A stretch of 64,000 bases of DNA from Halomonas sp. CH40 (GCA_041875495.1 CP112982.1:1612001-1676000), one strand, 5' to 3'. Shown: positions 44,693 to 57,406, counted from the first letter of the stretch. Translations and numbers: made by a program. Notes: a model not told the origin generated them from the letters alone.

Positions 44693-46082
44693 CAGGTTCC
44701 TGGTTGACGTGTGTGCGGCGACGCCTGCGCGGTAAAGGAGTGTCCCAGATCAGGCGCGGGTCAAACATCATGGCGGCCAGCATGGTCAAGACTACCACGC
44801 CTCCAAAAGCCAGTGCGGCAGGGCCTGGCGTGATCGACATCAATGAGCCCGCACGAATCAATGCGACCAGTATGGCGACGACAAACACATCCACCATTGA
44901 CCAGCGGCCGATAAACTCGGTTACCCGGTAGATGACGGTGCGATTGTGTGCGTTCAGCTCGCTACTGCGGCTCACCACCAGACACAGCCAGACCAAGGCC
45001 ACCAGCTTGCCCACAGGGACAATGACGCTGGCAACAAAAATCACCAGTGCGATTGGCCATGAACCCATCTGGATTAGTTCGACAACGCCTCCTATGATGG
45101 TTGAGGGTGATTCGTTGCCCAGGCTGGTGGTGGTCATGATGGGGTAAAGATTAGCGGGAATATACATGACCATGGCCGCTGCCAGAAGTGCCCAGGTACG
45201 CTGTAAACTGTGTGGATAACGCGAATGCAGGCGTTCGTGACAGCGCTTGCAGCGAGGTTTTCGAGTATCCACGTCCGGGCGGTTGATCAACCCACAGGTG
45301 GCACATCCTATCACGCCCTGGCTGGCAGCCGTTGTACCTGTCTGAGTGCCTTTGGGCGCCAGAGGCTCACCGTCTTCGAGGGAAAACCACATCCAGTCGG
45401 CATCTACCGACTGGATGGTGAATAGCAATAGCACGGCAAACGCGCAGAAGGCCCAGAAAGAAGCCCCTAAGGTGATTTGGGCAATGCCGGCAATCTTTAT
45501 CAGGCTGACCAGTGCGCCGACAATAAAAACGTCTGCCATCAGCCAGGGAGTTAAGTGAGTCAAGGAGCGTGCCACGTCTCTGCTGAAGGGTAACTTACGA
45601 TCAATCAGCAGGCTAAACTGCAGCCATATCAAGCCGATAAGGTAGAGCGCTGGCAAAGCGACAATGCTCATGATGACCGCAATAGCGACGACGGGTTGAT
45701 GAAAGCCAATCAGAGTAGTGGCTGTCTGGGTCAGTTCAATTTCATTGCCGATACCACTGACGCTAAAGCGCACAAACGGAAATGACACGGCCAGTACAAG
45801 GGCCACCAGGGCTGAAATAGCCAGTGCCATACTGCGCTGAGCCGGATAACGATGGCGTTTGACCAGCGTATGTTCACAGCGCGGACAGCAGGCTTTTTCA
45901 CCTGACTTCAAAGGGGGGAGGGCAGACACCCAATCGCATTCCTGGCACGCTCTTAAGCGTCTGCGCTGGGTTCTGGTTTCAGGCGGTGAAAGGTCGGCAT
46001 AAGAAGCACTGGCTGCCAGCTTTCGAAAGCGTGCTTTGGCCAGCTCAGGGCGCGTCATCGAGGAGCGTTGCTGTATTTTCAT
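44682..46082 (-). CDS. pqiA: PqiA inner-membrane protein
   Basis: Membrane partner of PqiB with eight segments in two PqiA repeats. 466 residues. Each half begins with a zinc-ribbon-like region: CQECDWVSALPPLKSGEKACCPRC (about 45-70) and CATCGLINRPDVDTRKPRCKRC, both with CxxC pairs. AAGG lies seven bases before the ATG at 46082. First gene of pqiA-pqiB-pqiC. Confidence 0.94.
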   Translation of the reverse strand: MKIQQRSSMTRPELAKARFRKLAASASYADLSPPETRTQRRRLRACQECDWVSALPPLKSGEKACCPRCEHTLVKRHRYPAQRSMALAISALVALVLAVSFPFVRFSVSGIGNEIELTQTATTLIGFHQPVVAIAVIMSIVALPALYLIGLIWLQFSLLIDRKLPFSRDVARSLTHLTPWLMADVFIVGALVSLIKIAGIAQITLGASFWAFCAFAVLLLFTIQSVDADWMWFSLEDGEPLAPKGTQTGTTAASQGVIGCATCGLINRPDVDTRKPRCKRCHERLHSRYPHSLQRTWALLAAAMVMYIPANLYPIMTTTSLGNESPSTIIGGVVELIQMGSWPIALVIFVASVIVPVGKLVALVWLCLVVSRSSELNAHNRTVIYRVTEFIGRWSMVDVFVVAILVALIRAGSLMSITPGPAALAFGGVVVLTMLAAMMFDPRLIWDTPLPRRRRRTHVNQEPVDG

Positions 46083-46236
46083 ATGACGGCCTTGTGAATA
46101 AGCTGATGTTAAGCGTTAGTGCGTTGTTGCTAGTGCATTGTTAAAGAGACAAGCGACATAGTGCTTGACTATTTTACAGGTCTAACCAAGGATGCTGCAG
46201 CCATTGTGCATACCGTGAATGAATAAAGGAAATCCA

Positions 46237-47217
46237 ATGTTAATGCCTTTGCTCGCTGTGCTGGTTGGACTCGTTCTGCTTATCTGGAGCGCGGAAAAGT
46301 TTATTGATGGCGCTGCCGCCACGTCGCGTTGGCTGGGTCTATCCCCGCTGTTAATCGGGATGTTGGTCATCGGTTTTGGTACATCAGCGCCTGAAATGAT
46401 GGTTTCAGTGTTAGCTGCCATTCAAGGTAGCCCAGGTTTGGCAGTCGGTAATGCGTATGGTTCCAATATAGTTAATATCGGGCTGGTGTTGGGTGTTGTT
46501 GCTTTGCTGTCTCCCCTGGCTGTTGATTCTAGTGTTGTACGTAGAGAAATGCCGGTATTGCTTGCGGTCACCCTGTTGACGGGTTGGATGTTGCTGGATG
46601 GATGGATATCCCGTTGGGAAGCGGTATTCCTGCTCGCAGCGCTTGTGTTGCTGATAACCATCAGTATTATTTACTCCCGTAGCAGCCAGGATGATGCATT
46701 TGTTGAAGAAGTGTCGGCCACACTGGAAAACCAGTCCATGTCTCGCGGCAAAGCGCTGATGTGGACACTAGTTGGGCTGACGCTGTTAATCATCAGTTCG
46801 CGTCTACTGGTATGGGGAGCCATTGATATCGCCGTGGCATTTGGGGTGAGCGAGCTGATTATTGGGCTGACAGTCGTGGCAATCGGCACCTCTCTTCCTG
46901 AACTTGCGTCCTCAATCAGTGCGCTACGTCGCAAAGAGCATGAAATGGTGCTTGGCAATGTGGTGGGCTCGAACCTGTTCAATACCTTGGGGGTTGTGGG
47001 GCTTGCGGGTGTGATTGTGCCGATTGAGACGGGCAGTGAGGTATTGACTCGAGACTGGTTGGTCATGCTGGTGATGACAGTGCTGATGATGGTATTTGCA
47101 TTTTCCTGGCGTGGGCGCACGCGTCGTATTAATCGTTGGGAAGGCGGCTTCCTGCTCCTGATGTTTGTTGCTTACACTTTATATATGATCTCAGTGGTTG
47201 TCGCTAGCCGGCCCTGA
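46237..47217 (+). CDS. Calcium/sodium antiporter (YrbG-like)
   Basis: 326 residues, ten or so membrane segments in two inverted halves, each with the alpha-repeat: GFGTSAPEMMVSVLAAIQG and AIGTSLPELASSISALRR, containing the acidic ion-binding residues of the Ca/cation antiporter family. ATG at 46237 has AAAGGA six bases upstream; an upstream ATG at 46219 has none. Divergent from pqiA. Substrate is assigned by family; Na gradients are relevant to a halotolerant host. Confidence 0.88.
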   Translation: MLMPLLAVLVGLVLLIWSAEKFIDGAAATSRWLGLSPLLIGMLVIGFGTSAPEMMVSVLAAIQGSPGLAVGNAYGSNIVNIGLVLGVVALLSPLAVDSSVVRREMPVLLAVTLLTGWMLLDGWISRWEAVFLLAALVLLITISIIYSRSSQDDAFVEEVSATLENQSMSRGKALMWTLVGLTLLIISSRLLVWGAIDIAVAFGVSELIIGLTVVAIGTSLPELASSISALRRKEHEMVLGNVVGSNLFNTLGVVGLAGVIVPIETGSEVLTRDWLVMLVMTVLMMVFAFSWRGRTRRINRWEGGFLLLMFVAYTLYMISVVVASRP

Positions 47218-47224
47218 ATGACAA

Positions 47225-47250
47225 ACTGCTAGCGGCGAACCGCTAGCAGT
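47225..47250. terminator. Perfect 11-bp hairpin between antiporter and peroxidase genes
   Basis: ACTGCTAGCGG-CGAA-CCGCTAGCAGT lies between two convergent genes. It has a stable tetraloop but no T run, so it may be a bidirectional or Rho-assisted end. Confidence 0.5.
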
Positions 47251-47279
47251 GTAATAACGCTTCAGGTTAAACCTGATTA

Positions 47280-48257
47280 TCAGGGCAGTGCCGGAATCTC
47301 GAATTCTGGCATCTCACCTGTCAGCGTATGCAAGAAAGCAGTGATATCATCAATAGTTTGTTGTTCAAACTCACGTCCCAGCATCTCCTGGCCCATGATC
47401 GCAACAGACTCCTCAAGCGTTTCGGTCGCGCCATTGTTCATGTAGGGGTATGTCACCGCAACGTTACGTAGCGTCGGTGTCCTGAAGCGGTATTTGTCGC
47501 TTTCTTCACCGGTTACCAGATAGCGTCCGAGATCTGTAGAGCCAGGCACCTGAATGGCATGGAACTGGCTGTCTGTCAGGGCAGGGCCGCGGTGGCATGC
47601 GATGCAGCCATTGTCTACAAAGGCCACCATGCCATCTTTGGCCTGTTCGCTGATGGCGTTTTCATCACCACTCAGATAACGATCAAAAGGTGAGTTAGGC
47701 GTATTCAGCGTACGTTCAAACGCCGCAATGGAGTACGCCAGGTTATCGCCACTGATCGGGTCTTCATCGTCAGGGAAGGCTTCGGCAAACTTGTCCTGAT
47801 AAATGTCAAACTCGGTCAGCCTTTCCAGGGCAACATCGAGATCCATAGCCATTTCAACATCAGCTTCTATTGGACCAAGAGCCTGTCCTTCCAGGTCAGG
47901 TTCACGTCCATCCCAGAACTGAGAGCCGAGGAAGGCGCTGTTGAGAACGGTAGGCGTGTTGCGTTCGCCTACCTGGCCGTCGTGCCCCGTCGCTCTTGGT
48001 ATCCTATCAGCCCAGCCCAGAGCAGGGTTATGGCAGGTAGCGCAGCTGATGACGCCGCTGGATGAAATGCGCGGTTCAAAAAACAGCATGTTACCCAGTT
48101 CTATTTTTGCCGGTGTCATCGAATTATCTGCCGGTATGGGCGGCAGATGGGGCAGCGCTTCAAAACGGTCTTTATAGTCTTGCAGGTCTTCTGCCATCAC
48201 CATGCTGCTAGGAATCATGGCCGCTGCTGCTATCATCGCGGGTAGCACTTTCTTCAT
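47280..48257 (-). CDS. Di-haem cytochrome c peroxidase
   Basis: Periplasmic enzyme reducing hydrogen peroxide with electrons from small cytochromes. 325 residues with a signal peptide (cleavage near MVMAED). Two haem c sites: CATCH (72-76) and CIACH (218-222). EPRISSSGVISCATCHNPALGWAD is typical of the CcpA/MauG family. GLGDI-type MauG tyrosine features were not checked. Upstream lies a candidate ANR/FNR box, consistent with regulation of bacterial peroxidases under low oxygen. Confidence 0.9.
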   Translation of the reverse strand: MKKVLPAMIAAAAMIPSSMVMAEDLQDYKDRFEALPHLPPIPADNSMTPAKIELGNMLFFEPRISSSGVISCATCHNPALGWADRIPRATGHDGQVGERNTPTVLNSAFLGSQFWDGREPDLEGQALGPIEADVEMAMDLDVALERLTEFDIYQDKFAEAFPDDEDPISGDNLAYSIAAFERTLNTPNSPFDRYLSGDENAISEQAKDGMVAFVDNGCIACHRGPALTDSQFHAIQVPGSTDLGRYLVTGEESDKYRFRTPTLRNVAVTYPYMNNGATETLEESVAIMGQEMLGREFEQQTIDDITAFLHTLTGEMPEFEIPALP

Positions 48258-48387
48258 GTGGATCTCCCCCTTGCACCAATCACTCTCATTCGAGAGCTGT
48301 TTAACTAGCTTGGCTAGTCTTAGCCTATAGTAAGGTTTAATTGTTATTAAAATTCAACCTAGCAAACTAGTCGGAAAAAGCCAAATA

Positions 48388-48401
48388 TTGAGCCAGGTCA
48401 A
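48388..48401. promoter_or_regulatory. Candidate FNR/ANR box
   Basis: TTGAG-CCAG-GTCAA keeps TTGA and TCAA of the consensus TTGAT-N4-ATCAA. It lies 130 bases upstream of the peroxidase start (minus) and 119 bases upstream of msrP (plus), in an AT-rich region. A TATGTT starts about 28 bases beyond its centre towards msrP, close to class II spacing. Confidence 0.5.
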
Positions 48402-48520
48402 TAATTGCGTGTATTTTTATAGTATGTTGAAAAAAATGCTTTTTTAAATATCCATTTATTAGCAACGGTTGTTTTATAGGGCATTCGTTGAATGCATCTT
48501 TATTATTTTAGAAGGTGGTT

Positions 48521-49489
48521 ATGAAGCGCTATCGTTACCCGGCAGTTGCGGCATCTGAAATTACCCCAAAACATGTTTTCGAAAATCGTCGGCGTTTCCT
48601 TCGCCAAAGCGCCACGTTGGGGGCGGCTTTGAGCTTTGCACCAGGCATGTTGTTATCTAAACGGGCAAGTGCTTGGCAGCAAACCTTTGCTGACAAGGTG
48701 CAGCAAGGTGTTAGTGAAAAGAATTTTGCTGAGGGGGAGTCCATTACTTCGGTAAAAGATGCAACAACTTACAATAATTTCTATGAGTTTGGAGTGCGCA
48801 AGAGCGACCCTGAAGTCTATGGTCACAAACTACAAACAGACCCATGGCGTGTCAGCATAGAAGGAGAGTTTGAAAAAACGGCAGAGGTGAATTTTGAAGA
48901 TATACTTGGCCGCTATACACTTGAAGAGAGAATCTACCGTCTACGTTGTGTAGAGACATGGTCAATGGTAATTCCCTGGTTAGGCTTTCCATTAGCTGAT
49001 TTGCTCAATCACTATGGCTTAACATCGCGTGCGAACTACATTGAGTTTGAATCCATTCTTGACCCTGATAACTTGCGCGGTCAGCGTAGCTCAATTATTG
49101 AATGGCCCTACCGTGAGGCATTGAGGGTTGATGAAGCCATGCATCCCTTGACGATGATAGCGGTGGGTATGTATGGCGAAAAAATGCCCAATCAGAACGG
49201 CGCTCCCATGCGTTTGGTAGTGCCTTGGAAGTATGGCTTCAAGAGCATTAAGTCCGTAGTGGCAATTCGCGCTTTAGAGGAGAAGCCAACCACTTCCTGG
49301 GTAGCCCAGAATCCTGAAGAGTACGGTTTCTATGCCAACGTGAACCCTAATGTTGATCACCCTCGTTGGTCACAAGCCCGTGAAAGGCGCATCGGAGAGG
49401 GAGGACGTAGGGAGACCTTGATGTTTAATGGTTATGCCGATGAAGTAGCTCAGCTTTACTCTGATATGGATCTTCAAAAACACTACTGA
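48521..49489 (+). CDS. msrP: Periplasmic methionine sulfoxide reductase, molybdoenzyme subunit
   Basis: Repairs methionine sulfoxide in periplasmic proteins with electrons from MsrQ. 322 residues. A Tat signal NRRRFLRQSATLGAALSF (23-40) carries the folded, cofactor-loaded enzyme across; Cys143 in LRCVETWSMVIPWLGF binds molybdenum; GAPMRLVVPWKYGFKSIK is the sulfite-oxidase fold signature. ATG at 48521 has AAGG six bases upstream. It needs molybdopterin as made by the mob/moa genes at 10739-12618. msrQ follows 34 bases later. Confidence 0.95.
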   Translation: MKRYRYPAVAASEITPKHVFENRRRFLRQSATLGAALSFAPGMLLSKRASAWQQTFADKVQQGVSEKNFAEGESITSVKDATTYNNFYEFGVRKSDPEVYGHKLQTDPWRVSIEGEFEKTAEVNFEDILGRYTLEERIYRLRCVETWSMVIPWLGFPLADLLNHYGLTSRANYIEFESILDPDNLRGQRSSIIEWPYREALRVDEAMHPLTMIAVGMYGEKMPNQNGAPMRLVVPWKYGFKSIKSVVAIRALEEKPTTSWVAQNPEEYGFYANVNPNVDHPRWSQARERRIGEGGRRETLMFNGYADEVAQLYSDMDLQKHY

Positions 49490-49523
49490 GGTCATCCTCA
49501 AACAAGCGGAGAAACGCCTTTTA

Positions 49524-50123
49524 ATGATGACTGATTCATCCAGGATTTTACTATTTCGCTGTCTTGTTCTGTGTATAGGTGTGACGCCCGGTGTCATTTT
49601 GACCTGGCTATGGTTTCAAGACGGCTTGGGCGCTAACCCTGCAGAGGCTGCAGTGCACTTCACCGGTAGAACAGGGCTGATCCTATTGCTTGTTACCATA
49701 GCCTTCAGCCCGGCATTCAGGTTGACCGGCTGGCGCGGGATCATGATCGCACGACGACAAATGGGTCTGTGGGCTTTCTTCTGGCTGATAGCGCATATGC
49801 TGACTTGGTTCGGGTGGGATCAATACTGGGATTGGCAATGGATCTGGCATGACATGTGGGCGCTTCATTATGTTCGCTATGGCATCTTGGCATTGCTATT
49901 GTTGGTGCCCTTGGCCTTGACTTCATTTCAGTGGGTGCCGCAAAAAATGGGTTGGACAGCCTGGCACTGGTTACATCGTCTTATTTACGTCTCTGCAGGG
50001 CTGGGGGTCTACCATGTATGGGAGCTTACCCGTGCCGACTATTCGATGCCTCTGATTTTTGCCTTGGTGCTGGCCGGATTGGTTGTGTTTCGCCTGATTG
50101 ATGCCTTGGTTCATCGTCAGTAG
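49524..50123 (+). CDS. msrQ: MsrQ, haem-binding inner-membrane electron donor
   Basis: Passes quinone-derived electrons to MsrP. 199 residues and six membrane segments. Histidines at HFTGRTG, IAHMLTWF, WHWLHRLIY and VYHVWE are placed as haem b ligands of the YedZ family. ATG at 49524 or 49527. Spacing from msrP fits an operon. The rrn promoter lies 65 bases after its end. Confidence 0.92.
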   Translation: MMTDSSRILLFRCLVLCIGVTPGVILTWLWFQDGLGANPAEAAVHFTGRTGLILLLVTIAFSPAFRLTGWRGIMIARRQMGLWAFFWLIAHMLTWFGWDQYWDWQWIWHDMWALHYVRYGILALLLLVPLALTSFQWVPQKMGWTAWHWLHRLIYVSAGLGVYHVWELTRADYSMPLIFALVLAGLVVFRLIDALVHRQ

Positions 50124-50187
50124 ACACAAGGGCATATTGCCTAAAGCTTCTGTTATGTTTCCTGTCGCCAAAACGCTTGAAAAAGGG

Positions 50188-50215
50188 TTGACCCAGGGGA
50201 AAATGTTGGTATGAT
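50188..50215 (+). promoter_or_regulatory. rRNA operon promoter
   Basis: TTGACC (50188-50193), 16-base spacer, TATGAT (50210-50215), followed by a GC-rich stretch and the rRNA leader. AT-rich sequence upstream could act as an UP element. Confidence 0.7.
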
Positions 50216-50249
50216 ACGCATCCATTGAACGACGTGCAGCGGCGTTCAA

Positions 50250-50261
50250 GCTCTTTAAAAA
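50250..50261 (+). promoter_or_regulatory. rRNA leader boxA antiterminator
   Basis: GCTCTTTAAAAA resembles boxA (GCTCTTTAACAA) of bacterial rRNA operons and lies upstream of the 16S processing stem. Confidence 0.65.
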
Positions 50262-50263
50262 TT

Positions 50264-50302
50264 TGATCAGGTAATTTATGTGGGCGCTTGCCGATGAGGG
50301 TG
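50264..50302 (+). other. 5' arm of the 16S processing stem
   Basis: TGATCAGGTAATT..GCGCTTGCCG..GAGGG is complementary to 52003-52039 (CCCTC..CGGTAAGCGC..AATTACCTGATCA). This is the long helix cut by RNase III in rRNA maturation. Confidence 0.8.
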
Positions 50303-50456
50303 ATAAATCACCAAATATCAAGGCAAGCGGTCATGAGAACGACAGTTTATAAACGTAAGTTTTTAAACAATAGTTGAATGAATTCGTTTGAACCTTGAGC
50401 CAAGTTTGATGCGCTTTTGTTACCTTCGGGTGACGAGTAAGCATCACAATGATTTT

Positions 50457-51989
<1,533 letters not shown>

Positions 51990-52002
51990 AACGATGCATC
52001 AT

Positions 52003-52039
52003 CCCTCGCGGTAAGCGCTCACAATGAATTACCTGATCA
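52003..52039 (+). other. 3' arm of the 16S processing stem
   Basis: Pairs with 50264-50302 (see there). Confidence 0.8.
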
Positions 52040-52109
52040 GATAATAGAGCAAACGGAAGCTATTTTAGCTGTACTTGAGTTAAGTGCTCAAACTCACGGC
52101 GAAATGACC

Positions 52110-52186
<77 letters not shown>

Positions 52187-52207
52187 ATTTTATCCAGTAC
52201 TGCGTTA

Positions 52208-52246
52208 TTTTATGTCTCGCATAGTAGGCTATGCGTCGTCATAAAA
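52208..52246 (+). other. Hairpin between the spacer tRNAs
   Basis: TTTTATG..CGCATAG-TAGG-CTATGCG..CATAAAA: two nested helices separating tRNA-Ile and tRNA-Ala, probably a processing feature. Confidence 0.6.
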
Positions 52247-52286
52247 TGCCTTGTCCTGAATAAAATTACCCGGATAAGTATACGAT

Positions 52287-52362
52287 GGGGCCATAGCTCA
52301 GCTGGGAGAGCGCCTGCCTTGCACGCAGGAGGTCAGCGGTTCGATCCCGCTTGGCTCCACCA
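52287..52362 (+). tRNA. tRNA-Ala (anticodon TGC)
   Basis: 76 bases; GGGGCCA/TGGCTCC acceptor with one G-T pair, anticodon loop CTTGCAC, encoded CCA. Second spacer tRNA. Confidence 0.97.
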
Positions 52363-52392
52363 TTATTATGGATGTGAAACTGACCCTGTCAC

Positions 52393-52441
52393 GGTCAGCG
52401 GTTCGAGCGAAGCGTCGCACCGCCCGCTTGGCTCCACCATT
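52393..52441 (+). pseudogene. Remnant of the 3' end of tRNA-Ala with a 16-base insertion
   Basis: GGTCAGCGGTTCGA (52393-52406) and CCCGCTTGGCTCCACCATT (52423-52441) repeat the T arm, acceptor 3' strand and CCA of the tRNA-Ala just upstream. A 16-base GC-rich insert (52407-52422) breaks the T loop and no 5' half is present, so it cannot form a tRNA. Confidence 0.75.
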
Positions 52442-52712
52442 GTCCAGCATGCTAACAACCGTTTGTTCATGTTTTGTGACCATTGATAAGTCAGAACGTA
52501 ATTAATACGTCGCCTTATCACTGTTCATCGAACAGTCGCTCTTTAACAAGATATATCAAGCTGATAAATCTTTTGAAAGGTCAGTGATTCATCACGTTTT
52601 ACGTGGTGAGACCCTGCCTGAAAAAGGTGTACGTAGTAAATTGTTGTGTGATACGTCTCAAGCGTATCCGGCAATCGTTATCATTGCGCGACCAGACTCC
52701 TTCGGGTTATAG
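52442..52712 (+). other. 16S-23S spacer, part after the tRNAs
   Basis: Holds a second boxA, TCGCTCTTTAACAA at 52536-52549, and the 5' arm of the 23S processing stem (52665-52712: CGTATCCGG, CGTTATCA, ACCAGACTCC), which pairs with sequence after the 23S gene. Nothing else is seen. Confidence 0.7.
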
Positions 52713-55600
<2,888 letters not shown>

Positions 55601-55675
55601 ATAACACCCAAGGGGTCTGGTTGCAGTGATAACGACGCGCGAAAGCGCACCGGATACGCAGAGACGATCACCGAC
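55601..55675 (+). other. 3' arm of the 23S processing stem
   Basis: GGGGTCTGGTTGCAGTGATAACG and CCGGATACG pair with 52665-52712, extending the helix formed by the 23S ends. Confidence 0.75.
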
Positions 55676-55728
55676 ATTACGTAACGGCCATTGAACGCCG
55701 TTGAATCAGCTTGCTATATCACCTGTTA

Positions 55729-55846
55729 CGCCTGACGACCATAGCGAGTGGGAACCACCTGATCCCTTGCCGAACTCAGCAGTGAAACCGCTTAGCGCCG
55801 ATGGTAGTGTGGGGTCTCCCCATGCGAGAGTAGGTCATCGTCAGGC
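55729..55846 (+). rRNA. rrf: 5S ribosomal RNA
   Basis: About 118 bases; GCCTGACGACC pairs with the CGTCAGGC end, and CCGAACTCAG and GATGGTAGTGTGGGGTCTCC are conserved 5S segments. No tRNA follows. Confidence 0.95.
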
Positions 55847-55856
55847 ACCTATATAG

Positions 55857-55890
55857 AAACGCCCCATGCACACTGTGTATGGGGCGTTTT
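55857..55890 (+). terminator. Terminator of the rRNA operon
   Basis: AAACGCCCCAT..ATGGGGCGTTTT: nine-pair stem with T run eleven bases after 5S. Confidence 0.9.
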
Positions 55891-55950
55891 GCTGTGCGTA
55901 ATTCCGTGTTCCCGCCGCCGCCCCACCCCTGTATTACCGCTGCCGCCTCC

Positions 55951-56059
55951 CCGTCATTCCCGCAGGCTTTTAGCGGGAATCCATTTTGACCTTAGGTTTT
56001 GGTGGCCTTGGCTGAAAAGGTCAAGGTGGATTCCCGATAACCCCACTCGGGAATGACGG
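55951..56059. repeat. Dispersed palindromic repeat, nested ATTCCCG/CGGGAAT type
   Basis: CCGTCATTCCCG (55951-55962) pairs with CGGGAATGACGG (56048-56059), and inside it CGGGAATCCATTTTGACCTT pairs with AAGGTCAAGGTGGATTCCCG. The GTCATTCCCGC..GCGGGAATCCA motif is a widespread proteobacterial intergenic repeat (similar in form to Neisseria dRS3). No coding content. Confidence 0.75.
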
Positions 56060-56178
56060 TGCGGTGTATCATTTGGGAATGACGGTGCGGTGTATCATTT
56101 GGGAACGACGGCGCGGTGTATCATTCGGGAACGACGGCGCGGTGTATCATTCGGGAACGACGGTGTGGTGTATCGTTC
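56049..56178 (+). repeat. Tandem array of five 26-bp units
   Basis: Units start at 56049, 56075, 56101, 56127 and 56153; the first two share GGGAATGACGGTGCGGTGTATCATTT minus its last bases when aligned, the others differ by one to four bases. There are no unique spacers, so it is not a CRISPR. It extends the outer arm of the palindromic repeat beside it. Confidence 0.88.
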
Positions 56179-56240
56179 GGGAATTTTGCTATGTGTGTTA
56201 ATAAACCTTGCCTTCCGGCAGAAGGCTTTGCTTTTCTGTT

Positions 56241-56303
56241 CACGATTCACGATTCACGATTCACGATTCACGATTCACGATTCACGATTCACGATTCACG
56301 ATT
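56241..56303 (+). repeat. Heptanucleotide microsatellite CACGATT, nine copies
   Basis: Nine perfect units from 56241 to 56303. It begins two bases after the stop codon of the minus-strand flavodoxin-like gene (stop at 56306-56308) on its 3' side. Confidence 0.93.
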
Positions 56304-56305
56304 CA

Positions 56306-56767
56306 CTAAAACAGTCCGTTCTCGAGGCCAGCTGCCATATAGGTGCCCAGTTCCTCAACCTGGTCACAAAAGGCGTTATCCCACTGGCCACGCAAAATCA
56401 GCGGAGGCTGCACCCAGCGCCAGCGCAGCCCGGTAATGATGGATTCAATTCCGCGCTGAGTGCCCGTTCCATCGTGTCCAGCACGCACATATAGCGCACA
56501 GGGTAAGCCCTGTTTATGTTCAAGCACTGCGTAGTAACATCGATCAAATAGATCCTTGGTCATACCTGCCATGTAACCCAGGTTCTCTGTGGTGCCGATG
56601 ATGATGCCGTCAGCACTTAGGATGTCCTCCGGGACTGTCTCGCGAGGAGGTTTGCACACACAATGAATACCTTCGATGTCCGGATGATGGGCACCTGTCT
56701 CTAAAGCGCCTGATAAGCGCTGAGTATTGGGTGAGGGAGCATGAACAACCGCTAGTAATGTTTTCAC
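56306..56767 (-). CDS. Flavodoxin-fold NADPH-dependent FMN reductase-like protein
   Basis: 153 residues. GTG start at 56767 with GGAG eight bases upstream; the longer frame to 56815 has no site. The fold is indicated by TLLAVVHAPSPNTQRL (FMN phosphate loop) and ADGIIIGTTENLGYMAGMTKDLFDR, plus ALYVRAGHDGTGTQRG, typical of flavodoxin family oxidoreductases of the WrbA/NQO superfamily. Physiological electron partner unknown. Bounded downstream by the microsatellite at 56241-56303. Confidence 0.75.
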   Translation of the reverse strand: MKTLLAVVHAPSPNTQRLSGALETGAHHPDIEGIHCVCKPPRETVPEDILSADGIIIGTTENLGYMAGMTKDLFDRCYYAVLEHKQGLPCALYVRAGHDGTGTQRGIESIITGLRWRWVQPPLILRGQWDNAFCDQVEELGTYMAAGLENGLF

Positions 56768-56929
56768 GTTAAGCGCTCCGTCGGTTAAATAAATGTTACC
56801 CGTTGACATTGCCATTGGTTTCTACAAGCCTATGGGCACAGCAATGGCTATTTCATTTTTATAGACTTTTTGTAAGTCGTCGTTGCTGCGAGATCTACCA
56901 ACCAAAATTAGCGTGTTCAGGAGATCAGT

Positions 56930-57406
56930 ATGGCATTTGCACTTTCGGATTTGCAGCTCAGTAGTTCTGCGTTTGGTCATCATAGAGACATACCCTCAAA
57001 ACATTCTGGGGAGGGTGATGATGTTTCGCCCCAGCTTGAATGGCAAGGGGCGCCTGAGGGTACAGAGGGTTATGCGGTGATCTGCCATGATCCTGACGCA
57101 CCACTTGTCCAGCATGGCCAATACGGATTTGTGCATTGGGTACTTTATAACCTTCCAGCAACAGTCACAGTGGTGGAAGAAAATACTCAGCAGGGCACTG
57201 TGGGTAAAAATGACTTCGGCAAGTTGGGTTATGGTGGCCCCATGCCCCCGGAAGGTCACGGTAAGCACCATTATTATTTCTGGGTACTCGCCTTGGATTG
57301 CCAGACATCATTGCCTGAAGGGTTAACGCTGCCTGAATTACTGGAAGCCCTCGAGCCTAATCTATTGGGTATGAATCGTTTGATTGGCACCTATAAACGC
57401 AGCTAA
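56930..57406 (+). CDS. YbhB/YbcL-family phosphatidylethanolamine-binding-like protein
   Basis: 158 residues, PEBP fold: DVSPQLEWQGAPEGTEGYAVICHDPDAP (ligand pocket) and FVHWVLYNLP, then GYGGPMPPEGHGKHHYYFWV, all hallmark motifs. The bacterial role is unsettled. The ATG at 56930 has AGGAGA upstream. Starts divergently from the flavodoxin-like gene. Confidence 0.88.
   Translation: MAFALSDLQLSSSAFGHHRDIPSKHSGEGDDVSPQLEWQGAPEGTEGYAVICHDPDAPLVQHGQYGFVHWVLYNLPATVTVVEENTQQGTVGKNDFGKLGYGGPMPPEGHGKHHYYFWVLALDCQTSLPEGLTLPELLEALEPNLLGMNRLIGTYKRS

Noticed and set aside
56049..56303. CRISPR array
   Set aside because: Units are directly adjacent without unique spacers and there are no cas genes.
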